DNA of 64,000 nucleotides from Caenispirillum salinarum_A (GCF_044803115.1 NZ_CP085224.1:1426001-1490000), one strand, 5' to 3'. Numbered from the stretch's first letter, positions 26,658-35,408 are shown. Notes: a model not told the origin generated them from the sequence alone. Program-made: numbers and translations.

Positions 26658-28217
26658 ATGACCGACGCCGCCCCCGTCCTCCGCCTGGTGCTGGGCGACC
26701 AACTCAGCCGCTCCATCGCCGCGCTTGCCGACATCGATTCGGCGCGCGATGTGGTGCTGATGATCGAGGCGATGGAGGAATGCACCTATGTCCCCCACCA
26801 TCCGCGCAAGATCGCCTTCCTGTTCTCGGCCATGCGCCATTTTGCGGAAACGCAGCGGGCCGAGGGCATCACGGTGGACTACCGCCGCCTGGACGAGCCC
26901 GGCGAAGGGCGGTCCTTCCGCCACGGGCTTGAGCAGGCCGCGGCGCGCCACCGTCCGTCGCGGGTGGTGGTGACCGAGCCCGGCGAATGGCGCGTGCTGG
27001 AAGACATGCGCGGGTGGGAGCAGGCCCTGGGCGTGCCGGTGGAGATCCGCCCCGACGGCCGGTTTCTCTGCCCGCTGGACGACTTCCGCCGCTGGGCCGA
27101 GGGGCGCAGGACGCTGCGCATGGAATGGTTCTACCGCGACATGCGCCGCCGTCACGGGCTGCTGATGACGCCCGAGGGCGAGCCCGAGGGGGGGCGCTGG
27201 AACTACGACCAGGAGAACCGCGAGGCCCTGCCGGCGGACCTTGAGTCACCCGACCCGCCCGCCTTCGCCCCCGACGCGATCACACGCGAGGTCCTGGACC
27301 TGGTGGCGGCGCGCTTCGGCCATCATTTCGGCCGGCTGGAGGGGTTCGCCATGCCGGTCACCGCCACCGACGCCGAGGCCGCGTTCGACCACTTCATCCG
27401 GCACCGCCTGCCGCGCTTCGGCACCTATCAGGACGCCATGCGGCAGGGAGAGCCGTTCCTGTTCCACTCGCTGATCTCGGCGCCGCTGAACGCCGGGCTT
27501 CTGAACCCGCTGGACCTCTGTCGCCGGGCGGAGGACGCCTATTACGCCGGTCACGCGCCGCTGAACGCCGTGGAGGGGTTCATCCGCCAGATCCTGGGAT
27601 GGCGGGAGTACGTGCGCGGCATCTACTGGACGCGCATGCCGGACTACGGGCGGACCAACGCGCTGGAGGCGCATCGCCCGCTGCCGCGCTTCTACTGGAC
27701 CGGCGAGACCGACATGAACTGCCTGCGCCAGGTGGTGACGGAGACCCATGACCATGCCCACGCCCACCACATCCAGCGCCTGATGGTGACGGGCAATTTC
27801 GCGCTGCTGGCAGGCATTGACCCGGCGGCGGTGAACGCCTGGTATCTGATGGTCTATGCCGATGCCTACGAATGGGTGCAACTGCCCAACACCCACGGCA
27901 TGGCCCTCTATGCCGACGGCGGGCTGTTGGCGTCCAAGCCTTATGCGGCCAGCGGCAAGTACATCGACCGCATGTCCGACTACTGCCGCCATTGCCGCTT
28001 TTCCCCGAAAAAGCAGCTTGAGGACGACGCCTGCCCGTTCAACGCGCTGTACTGGGATTTCATCGCGCGGACGCGGTCGGTCACGGCGCGCAACCGGCGC
28101 ATGATGATGATCCACAAGACCATGGACCGCATGGACGACGAAAAAATCCGCGCCCTGAGGGACAAGGCGCGGACCTTCCTGGATGGGCTGGAGTACGACC
28201 CGCCCGTCAGGCGGTAG
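26658..28217 (+). CDS. Iron-sulfur cryptochrome/photolyase (FeS-BCP, PhrB type)
   Basis: A 519-residue flavoprotein of the prokaryotic iron-sulfur photolyase group, whose studied member (Agrobacterium PhrB) repairs (6-4) photoproducts. The N-terminal DUF523-like antenna domain spans about 1-130, the helical FAD domain about 230-500. Four cysteines C355, C443, C446 and C459 have exactly the spacing of the PhrB [4Fe-4S] ligands (88, 3, 13). Signature stretches ILGWREYVRG, HHIQRLMVTGNFALL and YEWVQLPNTHGM are intact. It ends ten bases from the convergent Nudix gene's stop. Confidence 0.93.
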   Translation: MTDAAPVLRLVLGDQLSRSIAALADIDSARDVVLMIEAMEECTYVPHHPRKIAFLFSAMRHFAETQRAEGITVDYRRLDEPGEGRSFRHGLEQAAARHRPSRVVVTEPGEWRVLEDMRGWEQALGVPVEIRPDGRFLCPLDDFRRWAEGRRTLRMEWFYRDMRRRHGLLMTPEGEPEGGRWNYDQENREALPADLESPDPPAFAPDAITREVLDLVAARFGHHFGRLEGFAMPVTATDAEAAFDHFIRHRLPRFGTYQDAMRQGEPFLFHSLISAPLNAGLLNPLDLCRRAEDAYYAGHAPLNAVEGFIRQILGWREYVRGIYWTRMPDYGRTNALEAHRPLPRFYWTGETDMNCLRQVVTETHDHAHAHHIQRLMVTGNFALLAGIDPAAVNAWYLMVYADAYEWVQLPNTHGMALYADGGLLASKPYAASGKYIDRMSDYCRHCRFSPKKQLEDDACPFNALYWDFIARTRSVTARNRRMMMIHKTMDRMDDEKIRALRDKARTFLDGLEYDPPVRR

Positions 28218-28716
28218 CGGGGGAGACGCGCATCTTTCCGGCGGCCGGGGACGGCACGAAGGCGCCCTGGTAGGCCGCGCGGGCCTTGCGCTCGATCTTG
28301 GCGAAGCGGCCGAGCAGGTCGGCCAGTTCAGGCTCGGCGACCATGAGGGCGGCCTCCTCGGGCGTCACCCACACGCGCTTGCGCTCGTGCCGCTCCGGCC
28401 AGTCCAGGCATTCGAAGCGGACACGCAGGCCGTAGACGTCGACCGTCAGCGGCTTGACGGCGCCGCTGTTGAGAATTTTGTTGTAGCCGTACAGGCCGAT
28501 GGGCCGGGGCGTCACGTCGCCCACGACACCGCCTTCCTCGAAGGCTTCCAGCGCCGCCATCTCCGCGGGCGTGTGCTTTTTCTTCACCCAGCCCTTGGGA
28601 ATGATCCACCGCCCGGTCCCGCGCGAGGTCAGCAGCATCACCTGCACCTCGCCGTCGCGAACCACGTAAGGAATGGCGGCGCATTGCCGGTCCTTGCCGG
28701 TCTTGTTTTTCGCCAC
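28207..28716 (-). CDS. Nudix hydrolase
   Basis: A 169-residue Nudix protein. The box runs from G42 to V64 with E57, E60, E61 and G63 in place; the usual E48 is His and R56 is Leu, as in some polyphosphate/dinucleotide-hydrolysing (DIPP-like) members, so substrate is uncertain. I chose the GTG at 28716 because GGGGAGG lies nine bases upstream; an ATG at 28776 adds 20 residues with no domain similarity. The final 11 bases overlap the end of the photolyase gene tail to tail. Confidence 0.85.
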   Translation of the reverse strand: MAKNKTGKDRQCAAIPYVVRDGEVQVMLLTSRGTGRWIIPKGWVKKKHTPAEMAALEAFEEGGVVGDVTPRPIGLYGYNKILNSGAVKPLTVDVYGLRVRFECLDWPERHERKRVWVTPEEAALMVAEPELADLLGRFAKIERKARAAYQGAFVPSPAAGKMRVSPATA

Positions 28717-28951
28717 GATACACAACCTCCCCTTTGCCACCCCCACACCACGGGACGACAAGTCTTCATATAGCATGCCACGGGACCGATCGGATAGCGA
28801 CTAGCCGTTTGCGTTATGCTGCCATCGCCTTTCTGCACCGTAGGTATAGCCCGGGGGCGACGGTGGCCGCATGTGGACCCAACCGTCCCGGCGCGTCCGG
28901 ACGAGAAGGAGAACGCATGGTACGCCGAAAGGTTCCACGTCGCGTGCGGGT

Positions 28952-29656
28952 TCAGTCCGCCGGCGGGGCCTCGGTCACCGCCGCATCCGCCGGGGCAGGG
29001 GACGCGGCCGGAGTCGTCGCCGGCACCGCTGCCGCCGCATCCGGGCCTTCCGTGGCGCGGGGCTCCGCGTCATCCGCAGTTTCGCCGGCGGCGGCCGCCG
29101 GTTCGGCCTCGGGCGGCGCCGCCAGCACCGCCACGCATTCCTCCACCGTCAGGGTTTCGGCCGAGGCGTCCAGGGCATAAAGCCCCTGGCTCTCCACGCG
29201 CGGGAACAGGTGGATGTCGAGCACGCAGCCCTCTGGCCGGTAGCGCCAGGTGACGCCGGGGGTTTCCTCGATTTCCTCAGCCGGCGTGCCGAAGCGGGCG
29301 CGCAGCTGTTCCGCCGACAGCCCGACCATCCCTTCGGGCAGCTTGCCCCGCTTGGGCGGCACGGCCACGGCCGCGGCCGCCGGCTCGGCTTCGGCGGGCG
29401 CTTCGGCTTCCGCGGGCACCGACTCGGGCTTGGGGGCCAGAGTCGCCGGGGCCGCGGGGGCGCGCTTGGCCGGTTGGCGCTTGGGCGGCGGCACGTCGGT
29501 GGGCTTGCGTTCCGGCAGGGGCTGGAACGGTTCGACCACCGGCGCCGGCTCCTGCGGATTCAGCGCCGCCGACAGCTGCCGGTCCAGGTCGTCCAGGGCC
29601 GTGCAACCACTCAGCGCTAGGGCGGCGGCGACGAGGGAGGGAATGACTGCGCGCAT
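28952..29656 (-). CDS. Proline/alanine-rich lipoprotein of unknown function
   Basis: A 234-residue predicted lipoprotein: signal peptide with lipobox LSGC (Cys about 18), a disordered Pro/Ala/Lys/Glu-rich stretch (about 35-105), a compact domain at about 108-175 (GLSAEQLRARFGTPAEEIEETPGVTW-type, resembling BamE/SmpA-like small outer-membrane folds) and a low-complexity acidic-alanine tail. Cys at about 146 and 177 may form a disulfide. I chose the ATG at 29656. Location is probably the outer membrane; function unknown. Confidence 0.75.
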   Translation of the reverse strand: MRAVIPSLVAAALALSGCTALDDLDRQLSAALNPQEPAPVVEPFQPLPERKPTDVPPPKRQPAKRAPAAPATLAPKPESVPAEAEAPAEAEPAAAAVAVPPKRGKLPEGMVGLSAEQLRARFGTPAEEIEETPGVTWRYRPEGCVLDIHLFPRVESQGLYALDASAETLTVEECVAVLAAPPEAEPAAAAGETADDAEPRATEGPDAAAAVPATTPAASPAPADAAVTEAPPAD

Positions 29657-29892
29657 ATGTCTTTCGTCGAGGATGGGCACCGGCCGGGATCATGCGCCCG
29701 ATTGGACGCGAGAGCAACATACGCTGGCCCCGGTGACAACGCTGTGACCGGCATCATCGGACTTACCGCTTCGTGTGACAAAGCAAGGGTCAGTGATTTC
29801 AGTCACTTGTGGCCTGCGCGGGCCCCGCACATTCTGCCATCAACGCGCGGTCGATCGACGGCGCCCTATTGGAACCTTTGGACGAGAGACCC

Positions 29893-30132
29893 ATGACCCT
29901 TACCCGAAAGAGCCTGACGGCCACGGCCGTGGCGGCGCTGGTTCTTGCCACCGCCGGCTGCTCCAACCTGTCGCGCGACGAACAGCGGGCCCTGACGGGC
30001 GGCGCGCTGGGTGCGGCCGGCGGTGCCGCCGCCGGTGCCCTGATCGGCGGGTCGGTGGTCGGCGGTGCCTTGCTCGGCGGGGCCGGCGGGGCGCTGATCG
30101 GCGGTCTGACCGACATCGAGATCGACCGCTGA
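29893..30132 (+). CDS. Small glycine-zipper lipoprotein
   Basis: A 79-residue lipoprotein: signal peptide with lipobox ATAGC (Cys about 21), then a long Gly/Ala stretch (TGGALGAAGGAAAGALIGG...) forming two glycine-zipper helices, ending with IEIDR. Such proteins sit in the outer membrane. The ATG at 29893 begins the signal. The stop overlaps the next gene's ATG by one base (TGATG), so both are translated together. Confidence 0.82.
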   Translation: MTLTRKSLTATAVAALVLATAGCSNLSRDEQRALTGGALGAAGGAAAGALIGGSVVGGALLGGAGGALIGGLTDIEIDR

Positions 30133-30779
30133 TGCCGGCCTCCCGCCGCGCCGCCGCTTTCGCCCTGGCCGTCGTCATGGCCGCGGGGTCCCTCGCGCCC
30201 GCCACGCCGGCGGGCGCAGAGCCGCCGCCCTGGGCGCCGGCCCACGGCTGGCGCGCCAAGCACGGCCACAAGCACAAGGGCCCGGACGTCGTCTACATCC
30301 CGGTGCCGATGGTGGCGGAGCGCGGCGGGCGGGACCTGCCTTACGGCTTCGGGCGGGGCACCTGCGACCGCAGCCTTATCGACGGCCAGCTGATCGGCAA
30401 CGTCCTCGGCGCCGCGGCCGGCGGTTTGGCCGGCAGCCGTTTCGGCGAGGGCAAGGGCAAGCTGGCCGCGGTGATCGGCGGGACGCTGCTTGGCACGCTG
30501 GTGGGCGGCGCGGTCGGCCGCTCCATGGACCCGGTGGACCGCGCCTGCACGCTGACGGCGCTTGAACACGTTCCCGACGGCCGCGCCATCCGCTGGACCG
30601 GCGGCACCGCCGGCAGCGGCGGTGGCACGCCGTATCAGCTGATACCCCAGGACACCTTCCGCGACGGAGGCCGCACCTGCCGCATCTATACCACCACTGC
30701 CTCGGTCGACGGTCGGCCGGAGGTCTTCACCGGAACAGCCTGCCGAAGGGAGGATGGCGCCTGGGAGATCGTCAACTAA
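30132..30779 (+). CDS. Glycine-zipper 2TM-domain surface protein
   Basis: A 215-residue exported protein with a signal peptide (about 1-29), a His/Lys-rich patch (HGWRAKHGHKHKG), a glycine-zipper pair at about 90-140 and a C-terminal domain with two or more cysteines (CTLTALEHVPDGRAIRW; CRIYTTTASVDG; CRREDG) like the Rickettsia 17-kDa surface antigen family. Coupled to the preceding small lipoprotein. Likely outer membrane or periplasm-facing; function unknown. Confidence 0.82.
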   Translation: MPASRRAAAFALAVVMAAGSLAPATPAGAEPPPWAPAHGWRAKHGHKHKGPDVVYIPVPMVAERGGRDLPYGFGRGTCDRSLIDGQLIGNVLGAAAGGLAGSRFGEGKGKLAAVIGGTLLGTLVGGAVGRSMDPVDRACTLTALEHVPDGRAIRWTGGTAGSGGGTPYQLIPQDTFRDGGRTCRIYTTTASVDGRPEVFTGTACRREDGAWEIVN

Positions 30780-30841
30780 ATGGTTTGATGGTACCCTCTC
30801 GGGAACGCCATGGTTTCCTCCTTCCTCATCCCCCGGATGGC

Positions 30842-31606
30842 ATGACTGACCGCTCGACCATAGTCCTCATCGACGACGACCCCCTGTTCCGCGAGTCCCT
30901 CGGGCGCAATCTCGAGGACAGCGGCTACGCCGTCGAAACCTTCGCCGATGGCCCGACGGCCATCGAACCCCTGACCCGGGGCGACCTGGCGCCGTCGCTG
31001 ATCCTGCTCGACTGGAAGATGCCGCGCATGACGGGGATCGAGGTGCTGCGCCAGTTGCGCTCCTCGGGTGACGTGACGCCGGTGATCTTCCTGACCACGC
31101 TGAACGACCAGCTCTACGAGGAGACGGCCCTGACCAACGGCGCCGTCGATTACGTGGACAAGGGGCGCGGCTTCAACATCCTGCTGCGGCGCATCAACCT
31201 GATCCTTGAGGGCTCCAAGCCCGTTCCCGGAATGCCCAACGGAGCTGAGAACGGGGCGGTCGGCCAGGCCATCGAGCCCGAGGAGATCTTGACCCTGGGG
31301 CCGTTGACGCTGGACGTTTCCTCGGCCCGCGCCCGTTGGCGGGACCAGCCGGTGGACCTGACCATCACCGAGTTCCGCATCGTCCGCAAGCTGGCGGAAA
31401 ACGCCGGCCGCGACCTGTCGTACCGGGCGCTTTACGACGCCGTGCGCGGCGAGGGCTTCATCGCCGGCTCGGGCGACGAAGGCTACCGCGCCAACGTGCG
31501 CACCCACATCAAACGCATCCGCCAGAAGTTCCGCGAGATCGACGCGAGCTTCGACGCCATCCTCAATTACGCTGGATTCGGTTATGGCTGGCGCGCCGAG
31601 GGCTGA
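30842..31606 (+). CDS. OmpR-type DNA-binding response regulator
   Basis: A 254-residue two-component regulator. The receiver domain (about 5-125) has the acidic pair DDD, the phospho-acceptor Asp in LILLDWKMP and a Lys in VDKGRG; the winged-helix output domain spans about 150-250 (ITEFRIVRKLAENAGRDLSYRALYDAVRG). The DWKMP and VDKGRG variants set it apart from PhoB/ChvI. It is followed by its kinase gene with a 23-base overlap. Confidence 0.92.
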   Translation: MTDRSTIVLIDDDPLFRESLGRNLEDSGYAVETFADGPTAIEPLTRGDLAPSLILLDWKMPRMTGIEVLRQLRSSGDVTPVIFLTTLNDQLYEETALTNGAVDYVDKGRGFNILLRRINLILEGSKPVPGMPNGAENGAVGQAIEPEEILTLGPLTLDVSSARARWRDQPVDLTITEFRIVRKLAENAGRDLSYRALYDAVRGEGFIAGSGDEGYRANVRTHIKRIRQKFREIDASFDAILNYAGFGYGWRAEG

Positions 31607-33245
31607 GCCGGCCAACGATACCGCCGTGCGCCCGCATGTGGAGGCGACGCCGACCCGTCGGGTGCGGGCGGTCGCCGGGGCCGGCGTGGGCACGCCCGAC
31701 GGCCATCCTGGCGCCGCCGCGGCGCCCGCACCTCCGCCGGTGTCGGGCGGCGGGCGGCGACGCTGGTTCCGCCTGCGCCATCCCTCGCTGGCCGCCCGCA
31801 TGGTGCTGCTGGCCTTCGTCTTCATCGCCGTTCCCGCCGTGCTGGTGGGGCCGTTCCTCGCGGCCGAGGAAGCCAAGCGCGAGGCCCTGCTGCGCGCCGT
31901 GCGCACCCAGGGCGCGGTCATCGCCGAGGGCTTGCGCCTGGCCCTGGAAAAGAGCCAGGAGGCCGACCTGCCGACGGCCCGCGAGGCGCTGGAGCGCCTG
32001 GCCCAGCCGGAGATGCGGCTGCGGCTGCTTTATCGCCCGCAGGACCAGGACAGCGTCTTCCTCATCGGCGCCCAGCCGCCGCTGCCCTCGGACCAACTGG
32101 ACACCGAGCGCCTGGCGCTGGTGGCGGCCGGCGTGCCCTGGACCCTGCCGGAAAGCTGCCGCGGCGGTCAGCCGCTGGACCTGCCCTACGTCACGCCCGG
32201 CGGCGAGCAGGAGGTGCTGACCAGCCTCACCCCCTTCACCACGCAGGCCGGGTGCTGGGGCCTGCTGACCTCCTACAGCCTGTCGGGCCTGATCGGCGAG
32301 CAGCTGGCGCGCCCGACGTGGCGCTCGCAGCAGGTGCTGTACGCCGCCGGGCTCTACGGCCTGGCCGCGCTTCTGGCGCTGGGCGTGATCTGGGCCCTGT
32401 GGCGGTCCCTGCGCCGCTTTGCCGGGCAGGCCCGTGCCGTGGCCCAGGGCGACGCCGAGGCCTACCACGGCTTCAAGGCCCGCGCCCGCATCCCCGAGCT
32501 TGAGGACGTGGCGCTGGACTTCGACCGCATGGTGGAGCGCCTGCGCGCCTCCGCCGATGCCATCCGCCACGCGGCGGAGGAAAACGCTCACGCCTTCAAA
32601 ACGCCGCTGGCGACCATCGCCCAGAGCCTGGAGCCGCTCTATCGCACGGTGCCGGTCGGCGACCAGCGGGCGCGGCGCTCGCTGGACACCGCGCGTGCGG
32701 CGCTGACCCGGCTGGAGGCCCTGGTGCAGGCGGCGCGCCGGGTGGATGCCGCCATGGCCGACCTGATCGACCCGCCGCGCCGGCGCATCGACGTCTCGGT
32801 GCTGGTGAGCGCCGTGGCGGAAAGCTTCGACGACCCGGAGGAGGGGGTGCGCGTCACCGCCGAGGTCACGCCGGGCCTGCATGTTCTGGGCGGCGAGGAC
32901 CTGCTGGAGACGGTGGCCGAGAACATCATCGAGAACGCCGTCAGCTTCAATCCCGCCGGCGCCACCGTGAAGGTGAGCCTGGTGCGCGAGGGCCGGGACG
33001 TGGTCTTCAGGGTGGAGGACGAGGGGCCGGGCGTCGATCCGGCGGTGCTGCCCAACGTGTTCGAGCGCTACGTCAGCCACCGCCCCGATCCCCGCCACGG
33101 CGACGCCCGCCCCGGCGCCGGCCACTTCGGCCTGGGCCTGTGGATCGTCAAGCGCAACGTCCAGGCGATGGGCGGCACGGTGACGGCCGAGAACCGCAAG
33201 CCCCGCGGCTGCCGCATGACCGTCCGGCTGCCGTTCGCCAAGTAA
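31584..33245 (+). CDS. Sensor histidine kinase
   Basis: A 553-residue membrane kinase: a disordered Pro/Ala-rich N terminus (1-55), a membrane helix at about 72-92, a periplasmic sensor (95-245), a second helix at about 250-272, a HAMP-like linker, then a dimerisation domain whose H box is ENAHAFKTPLATI (His about 335) and an ATPase domain (NIIENAVSFNP, DEGPGV, GLGLWIVK). The AHAFKTPL H box differs from the usual HELRTPL. The start overlaps the response regulator gene, so they form one unit. Confidence 0.93.
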   Translation: MAGAPRAEPANDTAVRPHVEATPTRRVRAVAGAGVGTPDGHPGAAAAPAPPPVSGGGRRRWFRLRHPSLAARMVLLAFVFIAVPAVLVGPFLAAEEAKREALLRAVRTQGAVIAEGLRLALEKSQEADLPTAREALERLAQPEMRLRLLYRPQDQDSVFLIGAQPPLPSDQLDTERLALVAAGVPWTLPESCRGGQPLDLPYVTPGGEQEVLTSLTPFTTQAGCWGLLTSYSLSGLIGEQLARPTWRSQQVLYAAGLYGLAALLALGVIWALWRSLRRFAGQARAVAQGDAEAYHGFKARARIPELEDVALDFDRMVERLRASADAIRHAAEENAHAFKTPLATIAQSLEPLYRTVPVGDQRARRSLDTARAALTRLEALVQAARRVDAAMADLIDPPRRRIDVSVLVSAVAESFDDPEEGVRVTAEVTPGLHVLGGEDLLETVAENIIENAVSFNPAGATVKVSLVREGRDVVFRVEDEGPGVDPAVLPNVFERYVSHRPDPRHGDARPGAGHFGLGLWIVKRNVQAMGGTVTAENRKPRGCRMTVRLPFAK

Positions 33246-33301
33246 GGGTGGGCGGGCCGTCGGTCCCGAGCGGGATCGCGCGGCCGCAGCCTTGAAAAGA
33301 G

Positions 33302-33336
33302 AACACCCCCGTGCCGGCAGGCACGGGGGTGTTTTC
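33302..33336. terminator. Strong bidirectional intrinsic terminator
   Basis: A perfect 13-bp stem ACACCCCCGTGCC / GGCACGGGGGTGT (33303-33315 and 33320-33332) with loop GGCA, followed by TTTT on the plus strand and a T-rich run on the minus strand. It ends both the kinase operon and the convergent tRNA-His transcript. Confidence 0.93.
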
Positions 33337-33339
33337 ATG

Positions 33340-33417
33340 TGGGGCGACTAGTCGGATTCGAACCGACGACCTCCTGGACCACAACCAGGCGCTCTAACCG
33401 ACTGAGCTATAGCCGCC
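33340..33417 (-). tRNA. tRNA-His (GTG anticodon)
   Basis: A full cloverleaf on the minus strand. The acceptor has the extra 5' G (G-1 at 33417) pairing with C73, the mark of histidine tRNAs; the anticodon loop TTGTGGT gives GTG between CCTGG and CCAGG; the T arm contains GTTCGAAT. The CCA end is encoded (33342-33340). It is followed immediately by a terminator. Confidence 0.97.
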
Positions 33418-33492
33418 ATCGCGGGAGGGCCGCTTTGTATGCCATAAGGGCCCGACCGTCAAGGACGATTTCGACGAACTCCCGCGCCTTTT

Positions 33493-34653
33493 TCACCGCC
33501 CGAAATGGGCCGACAGGCGCGACAGGGCCTCGTCCAGCGCCGCGTCGTTCTTGGCAAAGCAGAAGCGGACGAAGTGGCGGTCGGCCTCGCCCGCGAAAAA
33601 GGCCGATACCGGCACCGCCGCGACACCGGCCTCGGTGGTCAGGTGCAGGCAGAACTCCGCGTCCGTGCCCTGCCATCCCAGCGGCCGGACGTCGGTGGTC
33701 AGGAAATAGGTGCCGGCACAGTCCAGTACCTCGAACCCGATGCCGCGCAGGCCCCCGGCCAGATGGTCGCGGCGGGCCTGCATGTCGCGGGCGAGGCCGT
33801 CGAAATAGGCGTCATCCATCGCCAGCCCCTCCGCCACCGCCGCCTGGAGGCCCGTCGGGGTGGTGAAGGTGAGGAACTGGTGGGTCTTGGCGATGGGGGC
33901 CAGCAGGTGCGGCGGCGCCGTGATGTATCCCACCTTCCAGCTGGTCACCGAAAACGTCTTGCCGGCCGAGCCGATGCGCACGCAGCGGTCGCGCATGCCC
34001 GGCAGCGTCATCAGCGGCACATGGCGGCGGCCGTCGAAGGTCAGGTGTTCGTAGACCTCGTCGCACACCGCATAGGCATCGTGGCGCTGGAGCAGGTCGG
34101 CGATGAAGGCCAGTTCGTCCTCGTCGAACACCTTGGCGCAGGGGTTCATGGGGCTGTTGAGCATGATGAGCTTGGTGCGGTCGGAGAACGCCGCCGCCAG
34201 GTCGTCGCGCGGGAGGTCCCAGCGCGGCGGCTGCAGGCGGACCAGCTTCGGCACGCCGCCGGCGCGCTTCACGATGGGCAGGTAGCTGTCGTACAGCGGC
34301 TCGATCAGCACCACCTCGTCGCCCGGCTCGATCAGGCCGAACAGGCAATCGGCCAGGGCCTCGGTGGCGCCGGAGGTGACCATGACCTCCGTCTGCCAGT
34401 CGACCTCCAGCCCGTGGAAGCGCGCATTCGCCGCCGCCACCGCCTGCCGCAGGGCGGGAATGCCCATCATGCTGGGATACTGGTGCGGCCCCTGGAGAAC
34501 GTGGCGCGCGGCGGCCTCCAGCACCGCCGGCGGTTCCAGGTCCTCGGGGAAGCCCTGGCCCAGGTTCACGGCGCCGTGCTCCTGCGCGAGCCGCGACATG
34601 GTCTCGAAGATGGTGGTGCCGAGGGAGGAAAAGAGCGCGTTGGCGGGCTTCAC
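33493..34653 (-). CDS. Class I/II PLP-dependent aminotransferase
   Basis: A 386-residue fold-type I aminotransferase similar to methionine/kynurenine aminotransferases of the YbdL type. The PLP lysine lies in SAGKTFSVTSWKVGY, the Asn-Pro in NSPMNPCAKVF, Asp-Glu in VCDEVYEH, and the substrate Arg near FVRFCFAK. I prefer the GTG at 34653 (MKPANALFSS), ten bases after GGAG; a TTG at 34683 would add ten residues without a ribosome site. It lies divergent from glnB. Substrate is not determined by sequence. Confidence 0.9.
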   Translation of the reverse strand: MKPANALFSSLGTTIFETMSRLAQEHGAVNLGQGFPEDLEPPAVLEAAARHVLQGPHQYPSMMGIPALRQAVAAANARFHGLEVDWQTEVMVTSGATEALADCLFGLIEPGDEVVLIEPLYDSYLPIVKRAGGVPKLVRLQPPRWDLPRDDLAAAFSDRTKLIMLNSPMNPCAKVFDEDELAFIADLLQRHDAYAVCDEVYEHLTFDGRRHVPLMTLPGMRDRCVRIGSAGKTFSVTSWKVGYITAPPHLLAPIAKTHQFLTFTTPTGLQAAVAEGLAMDDAYFDGLARDMQARRDHLAGGLRGIGFEVLDCAGTYFLTTDVRPLGWQGTDAEFCLHLTTEAGVAAVPVSAFFAGEADRHFVRFCFAKNDAALDEALSRLSAHFGR

Positions 34654-35069
34654 GGGGCGGGCACTCCGGCGATCGATGGACAAGGTGTCACGGTTTTAGC
34701 ACGGCGGCACGGCGGCGGCCCAGGGGGCGACTCGCGGAGATGCCGCCGGGCTCCTCTGCCGGGCTGGGCGCCTCCTGCCCGATGGTGTTGCCCGCGCGGC
34801 GATCATAATGCTCAAGAGTTAGGCACGGCAGTGAGGCGATAGGACCCGTACATTCCCTCCCGGATCTTTGGAAATCCGCAGGATTCCGCCGTTTTCTCCG
34901 TTTGGCACGCCGCGTGATAAAGAGCTATTGCCGAACCACGGCGGAAGCGGCCACACTCGCCCCGCGCGAGGCCGCCGCCCGGACCGGGAAAGGGTCGCGG
35001 GCGGTCGAGGAACGCGGAAGCCAGAGGTCGGACGCGCGACGCATAGAACGAGCGAAAGCAACGGGGGCC
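34654..35069. other. Divergent regulatory region aminotransferase/glnB
   Basis: About 416 bases with no gene. It contains a sigma-54-like element at 34903-34918 and an imperfect GGAAATCC/GGATTCC repeat at about 34870. In Azospirillum the equivalent glnB leader carries tandem sigma-70 and sigma-54 promoters. Confidence 0.5.
34903..34918 (+). promoter_or_regulatory. Possible sigma-54 promoter of glnB
   Basis: TGGCACG-CCGC-GTGAT matches the -24 box TGGCACG perfectly, but the -12 box has GTGA where TTGC is expected. Position about 150 bases before glnB fits a nitrogen-regulated promoter. No clear NtrC site was recognised upstream. Confidence 0.4.
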
Positions 35070-35408
35070 ATGAAGAAGATCGAGGCGATCATCAAACCGT
35101 TCAAGCTGGACGAGGTGAAGGAAGCCCTTCACGAAATCGGCTTGCAGGGCATCACCGTGACCGAGGCCAAGGGCTTCGGCCGTCAGAAGGGCCACACCGA
35201 GCTGTACCGCGGCGCCGAATATGTCGTCGACTTCCTGCCCAAGGTGAAGATCGAACTGGTGGTGGACGACGCGCTGGCGGAACGCGCCATCGAGGCGATC
35301 CAGCAGGCGGCCCACACCGGACGCATCGGCGACGGCAAGATTTTCGTCTCCTCGGTCGAGGAGGCGATCCGTATCCGCACCGGGGAGCGCGGCGGCGACG
35401 CCATCTAG
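35070..35408 (+). CDS. glnB: Nitrogen regulatory protein P-II
   Basis: A 112-residue trimeric signal protein that reports 2-oxoglutarate and ATP/ADP and is uridylylated by GlnD. The T loop is intact with Tyr51 (GHTELYRGAEYVV) as modification site, and the C-terminal VSSVEEAIRIRTGERGGDAI signature is GlnB-like. The ATG at 35070 gives the canonical length; the long upstream frame is leader. It is followed by glnA after 149 bases, the conserved glnBA operon. Confidence 0.97.
   Translation: MKKIEAIIKPFKLDEVKEALHEIGLQGITVTEAKGFGRQKGHTELYRGAEYVVDFLPKVKIELVVDDALAERAIEAIQQAAHTGRIGDGKIFVSSVEEAIRIRTGERGGDAI

Noticed and set aside
34654..34683. TTG start of the aminotransferase gene at 34683
   Set aside because: No ribosome site precedes it; the GTG at 34653 fits family start and has GGAG upstream.
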